Positions 28,301 to 36,515 of a stretch of DNA of 64,000 bases are shown here, piece by piece. The notes beneath the pieces were generated by a model, which was not told the DNA's origin, searched no databases, and saw only the letters and a program-made list of their open reading frames with translations. The DNA is from Ignavibacteriae bacterium HGW-Ignavibacteriae-1. Its GTDB lineage: Bacteria; Bacteroidota; Ignavibacteria; Kapaibacteriales; UBA2268. Positions within the stretch are counted from its first letter, which is position 1, and each line of letters opens with the position of its first letter. Made by a program: the position numbers and the translations under genes. The stretch lies in the NCBI GenBank assembly GCA_002839825.1, contig PGYU01000006.1, positions 62,001-126,000 of the forward strand. The letters are read 5' to 3'.

Positions 28301-29585
28301 CAATGGCGAGGAAATCAAAAAAGGTAGCCAAATTTATTCTTGGGACCCATACAACACTACAATCTTGACTGAAATTGCAGGACGTGTTAAATATCGTGAT
28401 TTGGTGTTGAATATCACTTATCGCGAAGTTCATGATGAGCAAACAGGTCACATTACAAAAATCGTAATTGATTCGAAAGACAAAACTAAAATTCCTACTA
28501 TTGACATCATTGATGATGCAGGCGAAGTGCTACGTAGTTACAATATTCCGTCTAGAGCTCAGCTTAAAGTTGATAACGGCGAATTTGTCGGCGTCGGTAC
28601 AGACCTTGTTAAGATTGCTCGTGACCGCGGTAGAACTCAGGATATCACAGGTGGTTTGCCTCGTGTAACTGAACTTTTCGAAGCACGTTCACCGCAAAAC
28701 CCTGCCGTAATCAGCGATATTGACGGTATTGTATCATTCGACAGTCACAAACGTGGTCAACGTATCATCGTTGTTACTTCGCTTGACGGTAAAACTGTCA
28801 TCGAATACGGCGTTTCAGTCGGTAAGCACATTTTAGTCCAACAAGAAGACTTTGTGCGTTCGGGCGACAGATTGACCGAAGGTTCGATTAATCCTCACGA
28901 TATCCTTCGTATCAAGGGTGCAAACGCAGTCCAAGAATATCTTGTGAACGAAATTCAAGAAGTTTACCGTATGCAAGGTGTGAAAATCAATGATAAACAC
29001 ATCGAAGTTATCGTTAGACAAATGCTCCAAAAAGTAAAAATTGCCGATTCGGGCGATTCTGCATTCTTGGATAACGAAAATATTGACCGTATCAGATTTA
29101 TTGACGAAAATCAGAAAATCAAATCAATGGTGGTCATCACTGATGCCGGCGACACTCAATTCATGGAAAATGAAATTGTACCTAAACGTAAAGTTCGCGA
29201 AGAAAACGCAAGCCGTGTCCAACATAGCTTACGCGAAGGCGAATATCGTCAGGCTGAACCTGCTATTTCCGAACCGATTTTGCTTGGTATTACTCAAGCA
29301 TCGTTGACTACCGAAAGCTGGTTGTCTGCCGCATCATTCCAAGAAACTACACGTGTACTTTCAGATGCATCAGTTGCTGCTAAGGTTGACCATTTAATCG
29401 GATTGAAAGAGAATATCATTCTCGGACAATTGATTCCGGCTGGTACAGGATTGAGACATTACCAACAAATGACGGTTCATTCCGAAGTTGGTAATATTTT
29501 CGGCAGAAAAACTTACGGTACAGATGACGTTATTGCTCCGGCTTACGAAGCTGAACCAAGAGTGAAAAATCCTTCGCACGCTTAA
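25305..29585 (+). CDS. rpoC: DNA-directed RNA polymerase subunit beta'
   Basis: A 1426-residue beta' subunit. N-terminal zinc finger ([13 protein letters not shown] then CDRCG), the catalytic magnesium loop [14 protein letters not shown] at about residue 463-476, the bridge-helix/trigger-loop region ([15 protein letters not shown]) and the second zinc site ([16 protein letters not shown]). 49 bases after rpoB with GGGAG ahead of the start. Ends at a strong terminator, closing the ribosomal-RNA polymerase block. Confidence 0.98.
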   Translation: MQPLQIPRRGFRKISIKIASPDDILNRSHGEVTKPETINYRSFRPEKDGLFCEKIFGPIRDWECACGKYKRIRYKGIVCDRCGVEVTQKSVRRERMGHIQLAVPVVHIWFLRSLPSKISAVLGMPTKDIERIVYYESYAVVRPGNTQLQPRDLLTEEQYLDIVENLPKDELDLDFDDKNKFLALIGGEAIKELLKQVEPERMYYELKARLKEETSQQKKTELLKRLRVLDAFRSSMKGEYPNEPSWMVLDIVPVTPPDLRPLVPLEGGRFATSDLNDLYRRVIIRNNRLKRLIDIRAPEVILRNEKRMLQEAVDALFDNSRRAVRSESQRALKSLADTLKGKTGRFRQNLLGKRVDYSGRSVIVVGPELKIHECGLPKDMAVELFKPFIIRKLIERGHVKTVKSAKKMVERKTNEVWDILDKVIDGHPVLLNRAPTLHRLGIQAFQPRLIEGKAIQLHPLVCTAFNADFDGDQMAVHLPISFEAQLEAMLLILAPHNIMHTQNGDPIAVPSQDMVLGVYYLTKMRPGSKGEGRVFASPEEVIIAYDCNIVELNTKIKVRYRGEMIDTTVGRIILNDIVPEEMGYINELLTKNRLRQLIGNCFRAAGLAKTVEFLDDLKEMGFKYATKGGLSVSVDDVIIPDAKKSIITNAQNNIDKFEDAYQNGVISAGERYNKIIDTWSTATNLVADRLYSEMQRDKSGFNTFWMMLDSKARGSKEQIRQLAGMRGLMAKPKKSLSGSTGELIENPIISNFKEGLSILEYFISTHGARKGLADTALKTADAGYLTRRLHDVAQDVIISESDCGTIRGVEMTALKDGEEIKEPLVERIMGRVALRDVVDPLSEEIICKAAQVIDEKVASQIEASSVESVLIRSVLTCESRRGVCAKCYGRNLATGKIVDTGEAVGTIASQSIGEPGTQLTLRTFHTGGTAALVASQSSVQAKFDGVIQFENVKSVSYEGDEEQIVLATSRSGIVNIIDPESNRILTKYDLTYGAQLLVSNGEEIKKGSQIYSWDPYNTTILTEIAGRVKYRDLVLNITYREVHDEQTGHITKIVIDSKDKTKIPTIDIIDDAGEVLRSYNIPSRAQLKVDNGEFVGVGTDLVKIARDRGRTQDITGGLPRVTELFEARSPQNPAVISDIDGIVSFDSHKRGQRIIVVTSLDGKTVIEYGVSVGKHILVQQEDFVRSGDRLTEGSINPHDILRIKGANAVQEYLVNEIQEVYRMQGVKINDKHIEVIVRQMLQKVKIADSGDSAFLDNENIDRIRFIDENQKIKSMVVITDAGDTQFMENEIVPKRKVREENASRVQHSLREGEYRQAEPAISEPILLGITQASLTTESWLSAASFQETTRVLSDASVAAKVDHLIGLKENIILGQLIPAGTGLRHYQQMTVHSEVGNIFGRKTYGTDDVIAPAYEAEPRVKNPSHA

Positions 29586-29610
29586 TTCGGTGCATGATTA
29601 TTTATAAAAA

Positions 29611-29638
29611 ACCGTTCCATATGGAGCGGTTTTTTTTT
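29611..29638 (+). terminator. Rho-independent terminator after rpoC
   Basis: ACCGTTCCAT (29611-29620) and ATGGAGCGGT (29621-29630) form a near-perfect palindrome (one G-U pair) followed by a long T run. Confidence 0.9.
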
Positions 29639-29734
29639 GTTTCAAATTCATATTATAAAGTATTTTTCGTAGTTTTGATTTAATTCGTAAGTCAAAAATT
29701 TAATAAATGAAATAAATCTTAAAAAGAGTAAAAA

Positions 29735-30364
29735 ATGAGCCTTGTAATTTATATCAAAAGATTTTTGCCTTCGTGGGCAATCAATTTTCTAAAAAGTCTC
29801 AAACAGATTTTCAGAGATAAGAGTAATAGTGTCGATGATGCGCCGCCTGTGCCGCATTCCGCCAAGCAATCGGTAATAAGAAAGTATAAAAACCGCTACA
29901 AAATCAACAATCTCGTCGAAACCGGAACCTATTTGGGCGATATGGTCGAAGCTATGAGGGAAGAATTCACCACGATTTACTCTGTGGAATTGGATATGAA
30001 GTTATTCAAAATGGCAGAAAAACGATTCGCAAAATCCCCGCATATTACGATTTTGCAAGGCGATAGCGGCAAAGTGCTATATGATTTGGTGCCGAAGCTT
30101 AACGCTACGACATTGTTTTGGCTCGACGGCCATTATTCGCACGGTATAACAGCCAAGGGAGATACAGAATGCCCCATCTACGAGGAATTAGGAGCCATAG
30201 TCCAATCAAACTTCGGACATGTTTTGCTGATTGACGACGCGCATTGCTTCAACGGTATGGGCGATTACCCTACAATCGAAGCCTTGACGCAATTCATCAG
30301 CAAACACAAAAATATTAGCGAACAAATTATCGAGCACGACATCATCTGCATAGTTTTGGATTAA
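29735..30364 (+). CDS. SAM-dependent methyltransferase-like protein
   Basis: A 209-residue cytosolic protein with a Rossmann methyltransferase layout: motif I as VETGTYLGDMV (about 67-77), an acidic end of strand 2 in YSVELDMKLF, then ILQGDSGKVL and FWLDGHYS and LLIDDAHCF further on. This pattern occurs in small methyltransferases linked to glycan or lipid modification, though here glycine-rich motif I is only partly kept (GTYLGD). Substrate unknown. It stands alone after the rpoC terminator in repeat-rich DNA. Confidence 0.62.
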   Translation: MSLVIYIKRFLPSWAINFLKSLKQIFRDKSNSVDDAPPVPHSAKQSVIRKYKNRYKINNLVETGTYLGDMVEAMREEFTTIYSVELDMKLFKMAEKRFAKSPHITILQGDSGKVLYDLVPKLNATTLFWLDGHYSHGITAKGDTECPIYEELGAIVQSNFGHVLLIDDAHCFNGMGDYPTIEALTQFISKHKNISEQIIEHDIICIVLD

Positions 30365-30380
30365 CTAATGTCTTACATAG

Positions 30381-30400
30381 CCCACGAATTTATTCGTGGG
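30381..30400. repeat. Short hairpin repeat (CCCACGAAT)
   Basis: CCCACGAAT (30381-30389), two bases, ATTCGTGGG (30392-30400): a perfect 9-bp hairpin 17 bases after the methyltransferase stop. Half of it (AAATTCGTGGGCTAT) recurs at 32523-32537, so it is a dispersed repeat, perhaps also serving as a terminator. Confidence 0.6.
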
Positions 30401-30765
30401 TGAGGATTCATTTAACCACAAAGCATTCGCAAAGAACTCTAAGAGTTGTATTGGTCATTCTGAAGACGAAGTCGAAGAATCCATGCCTTTCAACCTTGAT
30501 TAATTCATCCGATGACTTCGAGTTCACAAGTGCAGCAAATTTGTATGAGATAATTCATCGGTTGATTCCAAGTCATCGGATGAATATTGAGACAACCATT
30601 TGATTAGGGTGTTCCTGTATTTATTTTCTCTTTAGAACCTTAAAATATAAAAATGCTTATGAAAATTGTCCAATTTCAAGTTTTATCGTATATTAGTTAA
30701 GTACGAATTTAACAAATTCTAGATTTATGTGAAGTGAGCTTATTAACAATGCTTAGGAGTCATAG
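30401..30765. other. Gene-free stretch with decayed repeats
   Basis: No convincing gene. It holds fragments of dispersed repeats (for example CATTCTGAAGACGAAGTCGA near 30459-30478) and the 16-bp inverted repeat listed separately. The last 150 bases are AT-rich and presumably contain the promoter of the next gene, but I could not place one. Confidence 0.55.
30503..30585. repeat. Perfect 16-bp inverted repeat
   Basis: ATTCATCCGATGACTT (30503-30518) and AAGTCATCGGATGAAT (30570-30585) are exact reverse complements 51 bases apart. A third, partial copy (TAATTCATCGGTTGA at 30551-30565) lies in the spacer. Looks like a small palindromic element or MITE remnant. Confidence 0.75.
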
Positions 30766-32373
30766 ATGAAGTATTTATCTACATTTTTTACTATCTTTTT
30801 GATATTTTCAATTAATGCCTTGAGTTCGATTTACCACGTTAAAATAGATGGCAGCGATGAAAACAGTGGTTTAACTTGGAATGAACCCTTTCTAACTTTG
30901 CAGAAGGCTCTTGATATGGCTGAAGATGGTGACCAAATATGGGTTGCCGAAGGAATCTACAAACCTACATATGATTACGGATTGAACATTGGAGAGCAGG
31001 GCAAGCATTTTAAATTGAAGCCCGGAGTCGGTTTATTTGGTGGTTTTTCTGCAGATGGAGTGCCAACTTTCGAAGATAGAGACCACTACTTGTATCAGAC
31101 GATTCTATGTGGCGATTTGAATGACGATGACTATTGGAACGAGTCCGAAATGATGTGGGAAAACCGGGAAGATAATTGTTTTCATGTATTTTACATGCCT
31201 GATTTTTTAAATTTAAACGCTCAAAACGTTTTAGATGGTTTTGTAATCAGAAACGGGCATGCACTGAAAACAGATGAAAATGAAAACCCTTTTTTTGGGC
31301 TTGGAGGTGGAATATTTATAATGGACAACATTCTACGTATAAATAATTGTATATTCAAGCATAACTTTGCCAATTATGGTGGTGCAATTGGAGTTTTTCA
31401 TGACAGTAGAAGTCCGGGAAATGCAAAATTGGATTTGTATAATTCAATGGTTATTGATAACATTGCATTAATTCACGGCGGTGGTATGGAAATATTTGCC
31501 GATGTCAAATTAGTAAATTGTGTTATAGCACGTAATCGAGCTATAGAAGGTCTTGGTGGCGGTATTGATGCCTCTTTCGTTCCGTTTAAAACTTGTAGTC
31601 TATCTATCTACAATTGTACTATCACAGAGAATACAGCGTATAATGGTGGTGGTGGTCTTTGTTTAGAGTCGCAAGATACACAAGGTCTGGAGTTACCTAC
31701 AGGCGATGTTGCTATTCTCAATTCTATAATTTCTGGTAATATTTGTATCCGTTTTAGTGCAACTGATGAAATTTATGGAGTTTATCTCAATTCATTAGGT
31801 GAAGAATTAACAGGAAAAGTTTATATTAATTACTGTATTTTAGGTGATGGCTATCAATCCTCTGAAGATAATTATATTGTAGTTTCAAATACCTCAAACC
31901 AAACCCCGAAATTTGTCGGAACAGGGGAGCATCCATACATGATACAGCAGACCTCACCTTGCTTAGATGCCGGGTCGTCAATTCCATTACATGCAAATAA
32001 TGAGCCTTTCGACATCCGTGGTTCAAAATTTCCACGAAAATTGAACGGTCTTGATGGAACAGAAGGGACTATTGACATTGGCGCCTATGAATTCAACGTA
32101 CATCAAGATCCTGTCTCAGTCAAAGAATTTGATATTGCTTTTGGTTTATATCCCAACCCGGCAACGGAATATATTACAATTACGAAACCTTCCGAAGGTT
32201 TCGAACCTTCGGAAGGTTCTGAAATCAAAATCATCAACACTTTAGGCGAATGTGTGATGACGGTAGAGACACAGCACGCCGAGTCTCTTCAAAGAATTGA
32301 CGTTTCACATCTTCCGCCAGGAGTCTATTTCCTCCGAATTGGCGACAAAACCCGGAAGTTTGTGAAAGTCTGA
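30766..32373 (+). CDS. Secreted beta-helix protein with T9SS sorting domain
   Basis: A 535-residue exported protein. Signal peptide (about 1-20), then YHVKIDGSDENSGLTW, the usual lead-in of right-handed parallel beta-helix proteins, followed by short repeats rich in NN, GG and G (LRINNCIFKHNFANYGGAIG, LYNSMVIDNIALIHGGGMEI and more, about 180-330). The C-terminal T9SS domain begins near residue 460 (GLYPNPATEYITI) and ends in LPPGVYFLRIGDKTRKFVKV. It is probably cell-surface or secreted and binds or cleaves polysaccharide (inference). A palindromic in-frame insert interrupts the sorting domain. Confidence 0.85.
   Translation: MKYLSTFFTIFLIFSINALSSIYHVKIDGSDENSGLTWNEPFLTLQKALDMAEDGDQIWVAEGIYKPTYDYGLNIGEQGKHFKLKPGVGLFGGFSADGVPTFEDRDHYLYQTILCGDLNDDDYWNESEMMWENREDNCFHVFYMPDFLNLNAQNVLDGFVIRNGHALKTDENENPFFGLGGGIFIMDNILRINNCIFKHNFANYGGAIGVFHDSRSPGNAKLDLYNSMVIDNIALIHGGGMEIFADVKLVNCVIARNRAIEGLGGGIDASFVPFKTCSLSIYNCTITENTAYNGGGGLCLESQDTQGLELPTGDVAILNSIISGNICIRFSATDEIYGVYLNSLGEELTGKVYINYCILGDGYQSSEDNYIVVSNTSNQTPKFVGTGEHPYMIQQTSPCLDAGSSIPLHANNEPFDIRGSKFPRKLNGLDGTEGTIDIGAYEFNVHQDPVSVKEFDIAFGLYPNPATEYITITKPSEGFEPSEGSEIKIINTLGECVMTVETQHAESLQRIDVSHLPPGVYFLRIGDKTRKFVKV
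32184..32219. repeat. Double palindrome inserted in a T9SS domain coding region
   Basis: Two adjacent hairpins: GAAACCTT-CCG-AAGGTTTC (32184-32202) and GAACCTTC-G-GAAGGTTC (32203-32219). Together they encode PSEGFEPSEGS between two strands of the sorting domain. Length is a multiple of three, so the frame is kept. Confidence 0.8.
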
Positions 32374-32469
32374 ACTATGATTTTTTTGATTAAAATGATT
32401 TTGATGATTATATTTTGTGTTTGTATTAATCATACCAATCACCAAAATCATACGAGTCATAGTTCAGAC
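32368..32469. repeat. Palindromic MITE-like repeat, copy 1
   Basis: A 102-bp element bounded by perfect 13-bp inverted ends, GTCTGAACTATGA (32368-32380) and TCATAGTTCAGAC (32457-32469). Its interior is also largely self-complementary (GATTTTGATGATTA against ATCACCAAAATC). It overlaps the stop codon of the beta-helix protein. A second copy lies at 33596-33717 in the same orientation. Confidence 0.88.
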
Positions 32470-32689
32470 AACCCTGGCAGGTTTGGCACATTTACATTGT
32501 CAATTTTTCTCACACACAATTAAATTCGTGGGCTATATTTGTAAATGTATTTCAGGACAAGATTTAGGACGAGACATAGCGCAGGCAAATCAATTTGCAT
32601 TTTTCAAGTCTTATTAGTAAGTTTGTAGAGTTTGCGTTTAATGAAATAATGATTTGCTAATTTGATTTTATCACAAAATACTGAAGTAG
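32470..32689. other. Gene-free spacer before the Bro-N gene
   Basis: No gene seen. It contains the half hairpin AAATTCGTGGGCTAT (32523-32537) shared with 30376-30400. A 66-codon open frame here has no protein-like features. Confidence 0.5.
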
Positions 32690-33535
32690 ATGAGCAAAAA
32701 AGAGTCCATACAAATATTTGAGAACAAACAAGTCCGCACAGTTTGGGATGCCGAACAAGAGAAGTGGTATGTTTCTGTCATAGATGTGATTGCTGTATTG
32801 ACCAATAGTCCAAATGCAAGAAAGTATTGGAGTGTGCTCAAAACAAGGCTAAAAGCTGAGGGTAGTCAGTTGGCTACAAATTGTAGTCAACTGAAAATGC
32901 AATCTGCAGATGGTAAATATTACAAAACCGATGTAGCCGACACCGAGCAACTATTTCGCTTGATTCAAAGCATTCCCTCACCTAAAGCTGAACCTTTCAA
33001 ACTATGGCTGGCACAGGTGGCATCCGAAAGATTAGATGAAATGCAAGACCCTGAGTTGAGCATTGACAGAGCTTTGGAGCAGTATCTAAAATTGGGTTAC
33101 AGCGAAAGTTGGATTAACCAACGTTTAAAAAGTATTGAAATACGCATAGAGTTAACCGACGAATGGAAAAACAGAGGTTTGAAACAAGGACAGCAATTTG
33201 CAACACTCACCGATATCATCACAAAGGCATGGGCAGGCAAAACAACCAAAGAATATAAGGTTTTCAAAGGCTTAAAAAAGGAAAATCTTCGAGACAACAT
33301 GACGAATACTGAGTTGATTCTGAATATGCTTGCAGAGGCTTCTACTAAAGATATTTCAGTAGCAGTGCAACCCAAAGATTTTGAAGAAAGTAAAAAAGTA
33401 GCATTGCAAGGTGGAAATGTAGCCAAAGTAGCGCTCAAAGAATTAGAATCTAAAACAGGGAAAAAAGTTATAAGTAAACTGAATGCTAAAGCGGTATTGG
33501 GAATTGAGCAAACTAAGATGAAAAAAGATGAATAA
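32690..33535 (+). CDS. Bro-N domain protein, phage antirepressor/DinD-like
   Basis: A 281-residue protein. The N-terminal half (IQIFENKQVRTVWDAEQEKW, YVSVIDVIAVLTNSPNARKY, WSVLKTRLKAEG) is a Bro-N DNA-binding domain, as found in phage antirepressors and mobile-element proteins. The middle (FKLWLAQVASERLDEMQDPE, GYSESWINQRLKSIEIRIEL) matches the chromosomal DinD-like group that carries this domain. The tail is lysine-rich. Cytosolic. It stands alone between two copies of a palindromic repeat, suggesting acquisition with mobile DNA. Role in DNA damage or phage response is inferred from the family only. Confidence 0.85.
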   Translation: MSKKESIQIFENKQVRTVWDAEQEKWYVSVIDVIAVLTNSPNARKYWSVLKTRLKAEGSQLATNCSQLKMQSADGKYYKTDVADTEQLFRLIQSIPSPKAEPFKLWLAQVASERLDEMQDPELSIDRALEQYLKLGYSESWINQRLKSIEIRIELTDEWKNRGLKQGQQFATLTDIITKAWAGKTTKEYKVFKGLKKENLRDNMTNTELILNMLAEASTKDISVAVQPKDFEESKKVALQGGNVAKVALKELESKTGKKVISKLNAKAVLGIEQTKMKKDE

Positions 33536-33555
33536 AAATTATTATCACCAACCAG

Positions 33556-33591
33556 TCTGCTTCGCATCTTTCGCCGGGAATCTATTTTTGT
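33556..33591 (+). pseudogene. Remnant of a T9SS sorting-domain gene end
   Basis: Read in frame, these bases encode SASHLSPGIYFC, clearly the end of a T9SS C-terminal domain (compare VSHLPPGVYFLRI in the gene ending at 32373). It is followed by the same GTGAAAGTCTGA as that gene and then the repeat. The rest of the domain is missing, so this is a short gene-end fragment. Confidence 0.72.
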
Positions 33592-33595
33592 GAAA

Positions 33596-33717
33596 GTCTG
33601 AACTATGATTTTTTTGTCTGAACTATGATTTTTTTGATTAGAATGATTTTGATGATTACATTTTGTGATTGTATTATTCATTCCAATCACAAAAATCATA
33701 CAAATCATAGTTCAGAC
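33596..33717. repeat. Palindromic MITE-like repeat, copy 2
   Basis: Same element as 32368-32469 and same orientation. The left end is duplicated in tandem (GTCTGAACTATGA at 33596-33608 and again at 33616-33628); the right end TCATAGTTCAGAC is at 33705-33717. It ends 7 bases from the stop codon of the next gene on the minus strand. Confidence 0.88.
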
Positions 33718-33724
33718 AGTTCTA

Positions 33725-35314
33725 TCAATCTTTCGGCGAATCAATCTTATATCCGAATTTCTTTTCGATTGTTTTTCCTGCCGGAATATTGACCTTCCAA
33801 GTCAGGAATCCCTTTTCCTTATTCACTTCAGCACCTGAAGTCTCAATCAAATCCACTTCGATTTTTTCGTGAGTTGAAACAGGGAATTGGTCTTCGATTG
33901 TCATTTTTATTTCAGATTTGCGATTATTTTTGGCTGTAATCACGTATCCGTATGCCTTAACCACATTGCTGCTGAAGAACTTGGTTTCGGTCATGTCCTC
34001 GACGATTTCCCGTTTGAGCACTATGCTTTTGTCTCTACCGAGCGAAATTGACAGCGAATCATCGGTAGATTGCGGATTAATCATAGTCTTGCCGATGTAT
34101 GTATTTTCAAAATAGATGTAAGATTCGCCCGGGAGCAAGTTCAATTTGCCCCAATCGGAAACTTTTGCAACCAAAAAGGCATCGGTGTCAAGCTTGGGGG
34201 CGCAATAATACTCGTAAGTAGCGGGCACATCCACCTCGTTTAATGTAATGCTTTGCTTCCGATTGTCAGATTTGATTGAATATTTGCTGCTTGGGTTAAA
34301 TTCCACAGTCATATATTTGTTATCAACGAAACCGAGTTCAATTCCATCTACCATCATCGTTTTCTCTTCAGCTCTGCTGCCACGAATTGTATTTGCTGAT
34401 TGGTCCAAAGTCAGCGGAGATGATGATTCAAAATCAATTTTTTGTCTATCCAAGCGCAGATACCATGGATATAGTACCGGCATCTCATTGTTCAAGTTTG
34501 GGTTTCTGGTGGATAGCACCAACGATACATCTTTCCAATCTCTGCCGGTGCCCTGCCACACGTTCGCTTTATATGAAAGCAGCAAAGGCGAGGAAATATC
34601 CTTGAATTTTAGTTCGTAATTTGGCACCCATCCGGCAGAAGGAGTGAAGGTATTCAGCTCTAAATTGATATTGCCGTCAATCTCGCTACTCAAAACGGCA
34701 ATTATTTGATAATTTTGAAGTGTCTTTTTAGTTGCTTCGTATTCTGCGATTTTTTTATTGAGTCGTACTAAATCCTTACCATAGTCGCTATTTTTTTCCT
34801 GAAAATTCAAGATTTCTTTCCTGATTTCAGTAACCCGTTTGTTGTAATAAGCGGCTAATGCCGTCAATTCCTGAATTGTAGCGCCCTTCTCGGTTTCGGG
34901 ATGCAATTTGAAACCTGAAATCATGAGGTCTTCGCCTTGCAATACTGAGATATTATTATTCACATCTCTGATTAAATAGTTCAAAGTCTTGATACTGTCT
35001 CGCAGCGCTATAATATTCTTGGGCTCAATCTGCTCTTCGATTGGGATATTTTCCATCTGGAAATCGGTAGACATTACCGATGTGGAAGCGCCCGTAGATA
35101 GGCGAATTGAATTGGCGTCAATAAACGAGGGCATGGAATCAATATAAATTATGTTTGTCCCTTTTTTGACATTAGCTTTCAAACTCATTGCCAAATTTGC
35201 ACCGCTTTGAAATACTGTAATTTTGTCGGGAGTCCCAGCGACATGAACTTCATGTTGCGAGAAAACTGAAACGAATTGTGCCATGAACACAATCAAAATC
35301 GCTAAGATTTTCAT
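33725..35314 (-). CDS. DUF4139 (mucoidy-inhibitor-like) secreted protein
   Basis: A protein of about 529 residues with a signal peptide (MKILAILIVFMAQFVSVFSQ). The N-terminal DUF4140-like part (DKITVFQSGANLAMSLKANV, NIIYIDSMPSFIDANSIR) is followed by a coiled-coil linker (about 120-215) and the beta-rich DUF4139 domain (GWVPNYELKF, VWQGTGRDWKDVSLVLSTRN, ending PAGKTIEKKFGYKI). The family is exported and of unknown function; MuiA-type members were linked to mucoid growth. The start at 35314 is preferred over 35341 because AAAGG lies 7 bases ahead of it and the signal peptide starts cleanly. Confidence 0.83.
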   Translation of the reverse strand: MKILAILIVFMAQFVSVFSQHEVHVAGTPDKITVFQSGANLAMSLKANVKKGTNIIYIDSMPSFIDANSIRLSTGASTSVMSTDFQMENIPIEEQIEPKNIIALRDSIKTLNYLIRDVNNNISVLQGEDLMISGFKLHPETEKGATIQELTALAAYYNKRVTEIRKEILNFQEKNSDYGKDLVRLNKKIAEYEATKKTLQNYQIIAVLSSEIDGNINLELNTFTPSAGWVPNYELKFKDISSPLLLSYKANVWQGTGRDWKDVSLVLSTRNPNLNNEMPVLYPWYLRLDRQKIDFESSSPLTLDQSANTIRGSRAEEKTMMVDGIELGFVDNKYMTVEFNPSSKYSIKSDNRKQSITLNEVDVPATYEYYCAPKLDTDAFLVAKVSDWGKLNLLPGESYIYFENTYIGKTMINPQSTDDSLSISLGRDKSIVLKREIVEDMTETKFFSSNVVKAYGYVITAKNNRKSEIKMTIEDQFPVSTHEKIEVDLIETSGAEVNKEKGFLTWKVNIPAGKTIEKKFGYKIDSPKD

Positions 35315-35408
35315 AATAAAGCCTTTAAATATTTTCATCAATTAAGAACGTTTCGCAAAATCAAAAGTAACAAGAAAAACGCAACATTTGGGGCAATGAA
35401 TTATTAAA

Positions 35409-35438
35409 CAAAAAAAAAAGAGGCTGTTTCCAGCCTCT
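35409..35438 (-). terminator. Terminator after korB
   Basis: AGAGGCTG (35419-35426), loop TTTC, CAGCCTCT (35431-35438). Read on the minus strand it is followed by a run of about ten Ts. Confidence 0.85.
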
Positions 35439-35465
35439 AATAAAAATTCAAATTAAAATATATGA

Positions 35466-36515
35466 TTATTTGATTTCCCACCATTCATCGCCGCGCATAA
35501 GGTCGTCTAAGTTGCCTTCGCCTTTGCGTTCGATTAAATCGTTGATTTGCCAAGTAACTTTTTGGTCGTAAGTTGGCTTCGATTCTGCATAAATGACACC
35601 CATCGGACGTGGCAATTCGGGATTGAATGACATATCGGACAAAATTAGTGCTAATGTGGAGTCTTGCTCGTTATGAACAATCACATCGTTCACTGAATAT
35701 GTGCCTTCATCGAAATTGACCACTTTTGGTTTGTAGCCATCCATGATGATACCTAATTCGTTTTTGAAGCCAAAAACGAGTGGTTTGCCGTGTTCAAGGT
35801 TGATTGTGCTTGTTGGGCGAGTTTCTTTGCGAGTGTATTCGTCGAAAGCACCGTCATTGAAGATCACACAATTTGCATAAATTTCTACAAATGAAAATCC
35901 TTTATGTTGCGCTGCTCTTTGGAACAGGTGCTTCATGTGCGAAGGATTATTGTCATATCCGCGAGCTACAAATGTAGAGCCCGAGCCCAATGCCAATGAT
36001 GATGGGTTGAACGGGTCGTCTAATACACCGAATGGTGACGATTTCGTCTTTTGACCAACGCGTGAAGTAGGGGAGAACTGCCCTTTTGTGAGCGAATAAA
36101 TTTCGTTGTTGAACATAATCACGTTGATATCAACATTTCTGCGAGAAGCATGAATCAAGTGATTGCCACCAATACTCATACAATCGCCATCGCCTGTTGC
36201 CACCCAAACCGATAAATCAGGACGAGCTACTTTCAAACCGGAAGCTACTGCTAATGCACGCCCGTGTATTGAATGGAAACCGTAAACGTCCATATAGTAA
36301 GGGAAACGACTCGAGCAGCCAATTCCGGAGACGAATACGATTTTTTCCTTAGGGACGCCGATATCGGGCATAATTCTTTGGACTTGTGATAAAATCGAGT
36401 ATCCACCACAGCCGGCGCACCAACGTACATCAATATCCGCTTTGAAATCTTTGGGAGTGTATTGCGGTATTTCGCCGTATTCTTTATGTATCAATAAATC
36501 AAGTTGAGTTGTCAT
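35466..36515 (-). CDS. korB: 2-oxoglutarate:ferredoxin oxidoreductase subunit beta
   Basis: A 349-residue TPP-binding subunit. CAGCGGYSIL and GIGCSSRFPYY supply cluster and cofactor ligands, GDGDCMSIGGNHLIHASRRN the TPP/magnesium site, and IYSLTKGQFSPTS a signature common in 2-oxoglutarate-type enzymes. With the alpha subunit it oxidises a 2-oxoacid to an acyl-CoA while reducing ferredoxin, or the reverse. Start overlaps the korA stop by 4 bases (ATGA type), showing translational coupling. Confidence 0.92.
   Translation of the reverse strand: MTTQLDLLIHKEYGEIPQYTPKDFKADIDVRWCAGCGGYSILSQVQRIMPDIGVPKEKIVFVSGIGCSSRFPYYMDVYGFHSIHGRALAVASGLKVARPDLSVWVATGDGDCMSIGGNHLIHASRRNVDINVIMFNNEIYSLTKGQFSPTSRVGQKTKSSPFGVLDDPFNPSSLALGSGSTFVARGYDNNPSHMKHLFQRAAQHKGFSFVEIYANCVIFNDGAFDEYTRKETRPTSTINLEHGKPLVFGFKNELGIIMDGYKPKVVNFDEGTYSVNDVIVHNEQDSTLALILSDMSFNPELPRPMGVIYAESKPTYDQKVTWQINDLIERKGEGNLDDLMRGDEWWEIK

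Noticed and set aside
30400-30603. 67-codon open frame in the gene-free stretch
   Set aside because: It runs through repeat debris and an inverted repeat; no ribosome-binding site or protein-like pattern.
33097-33708. 203-codon open frame on the minus strand opposite the Bro-N gene
   Set aside because: It lies over a well-supported gene and a palindromic repeat, and its translation shows no domain-like features.
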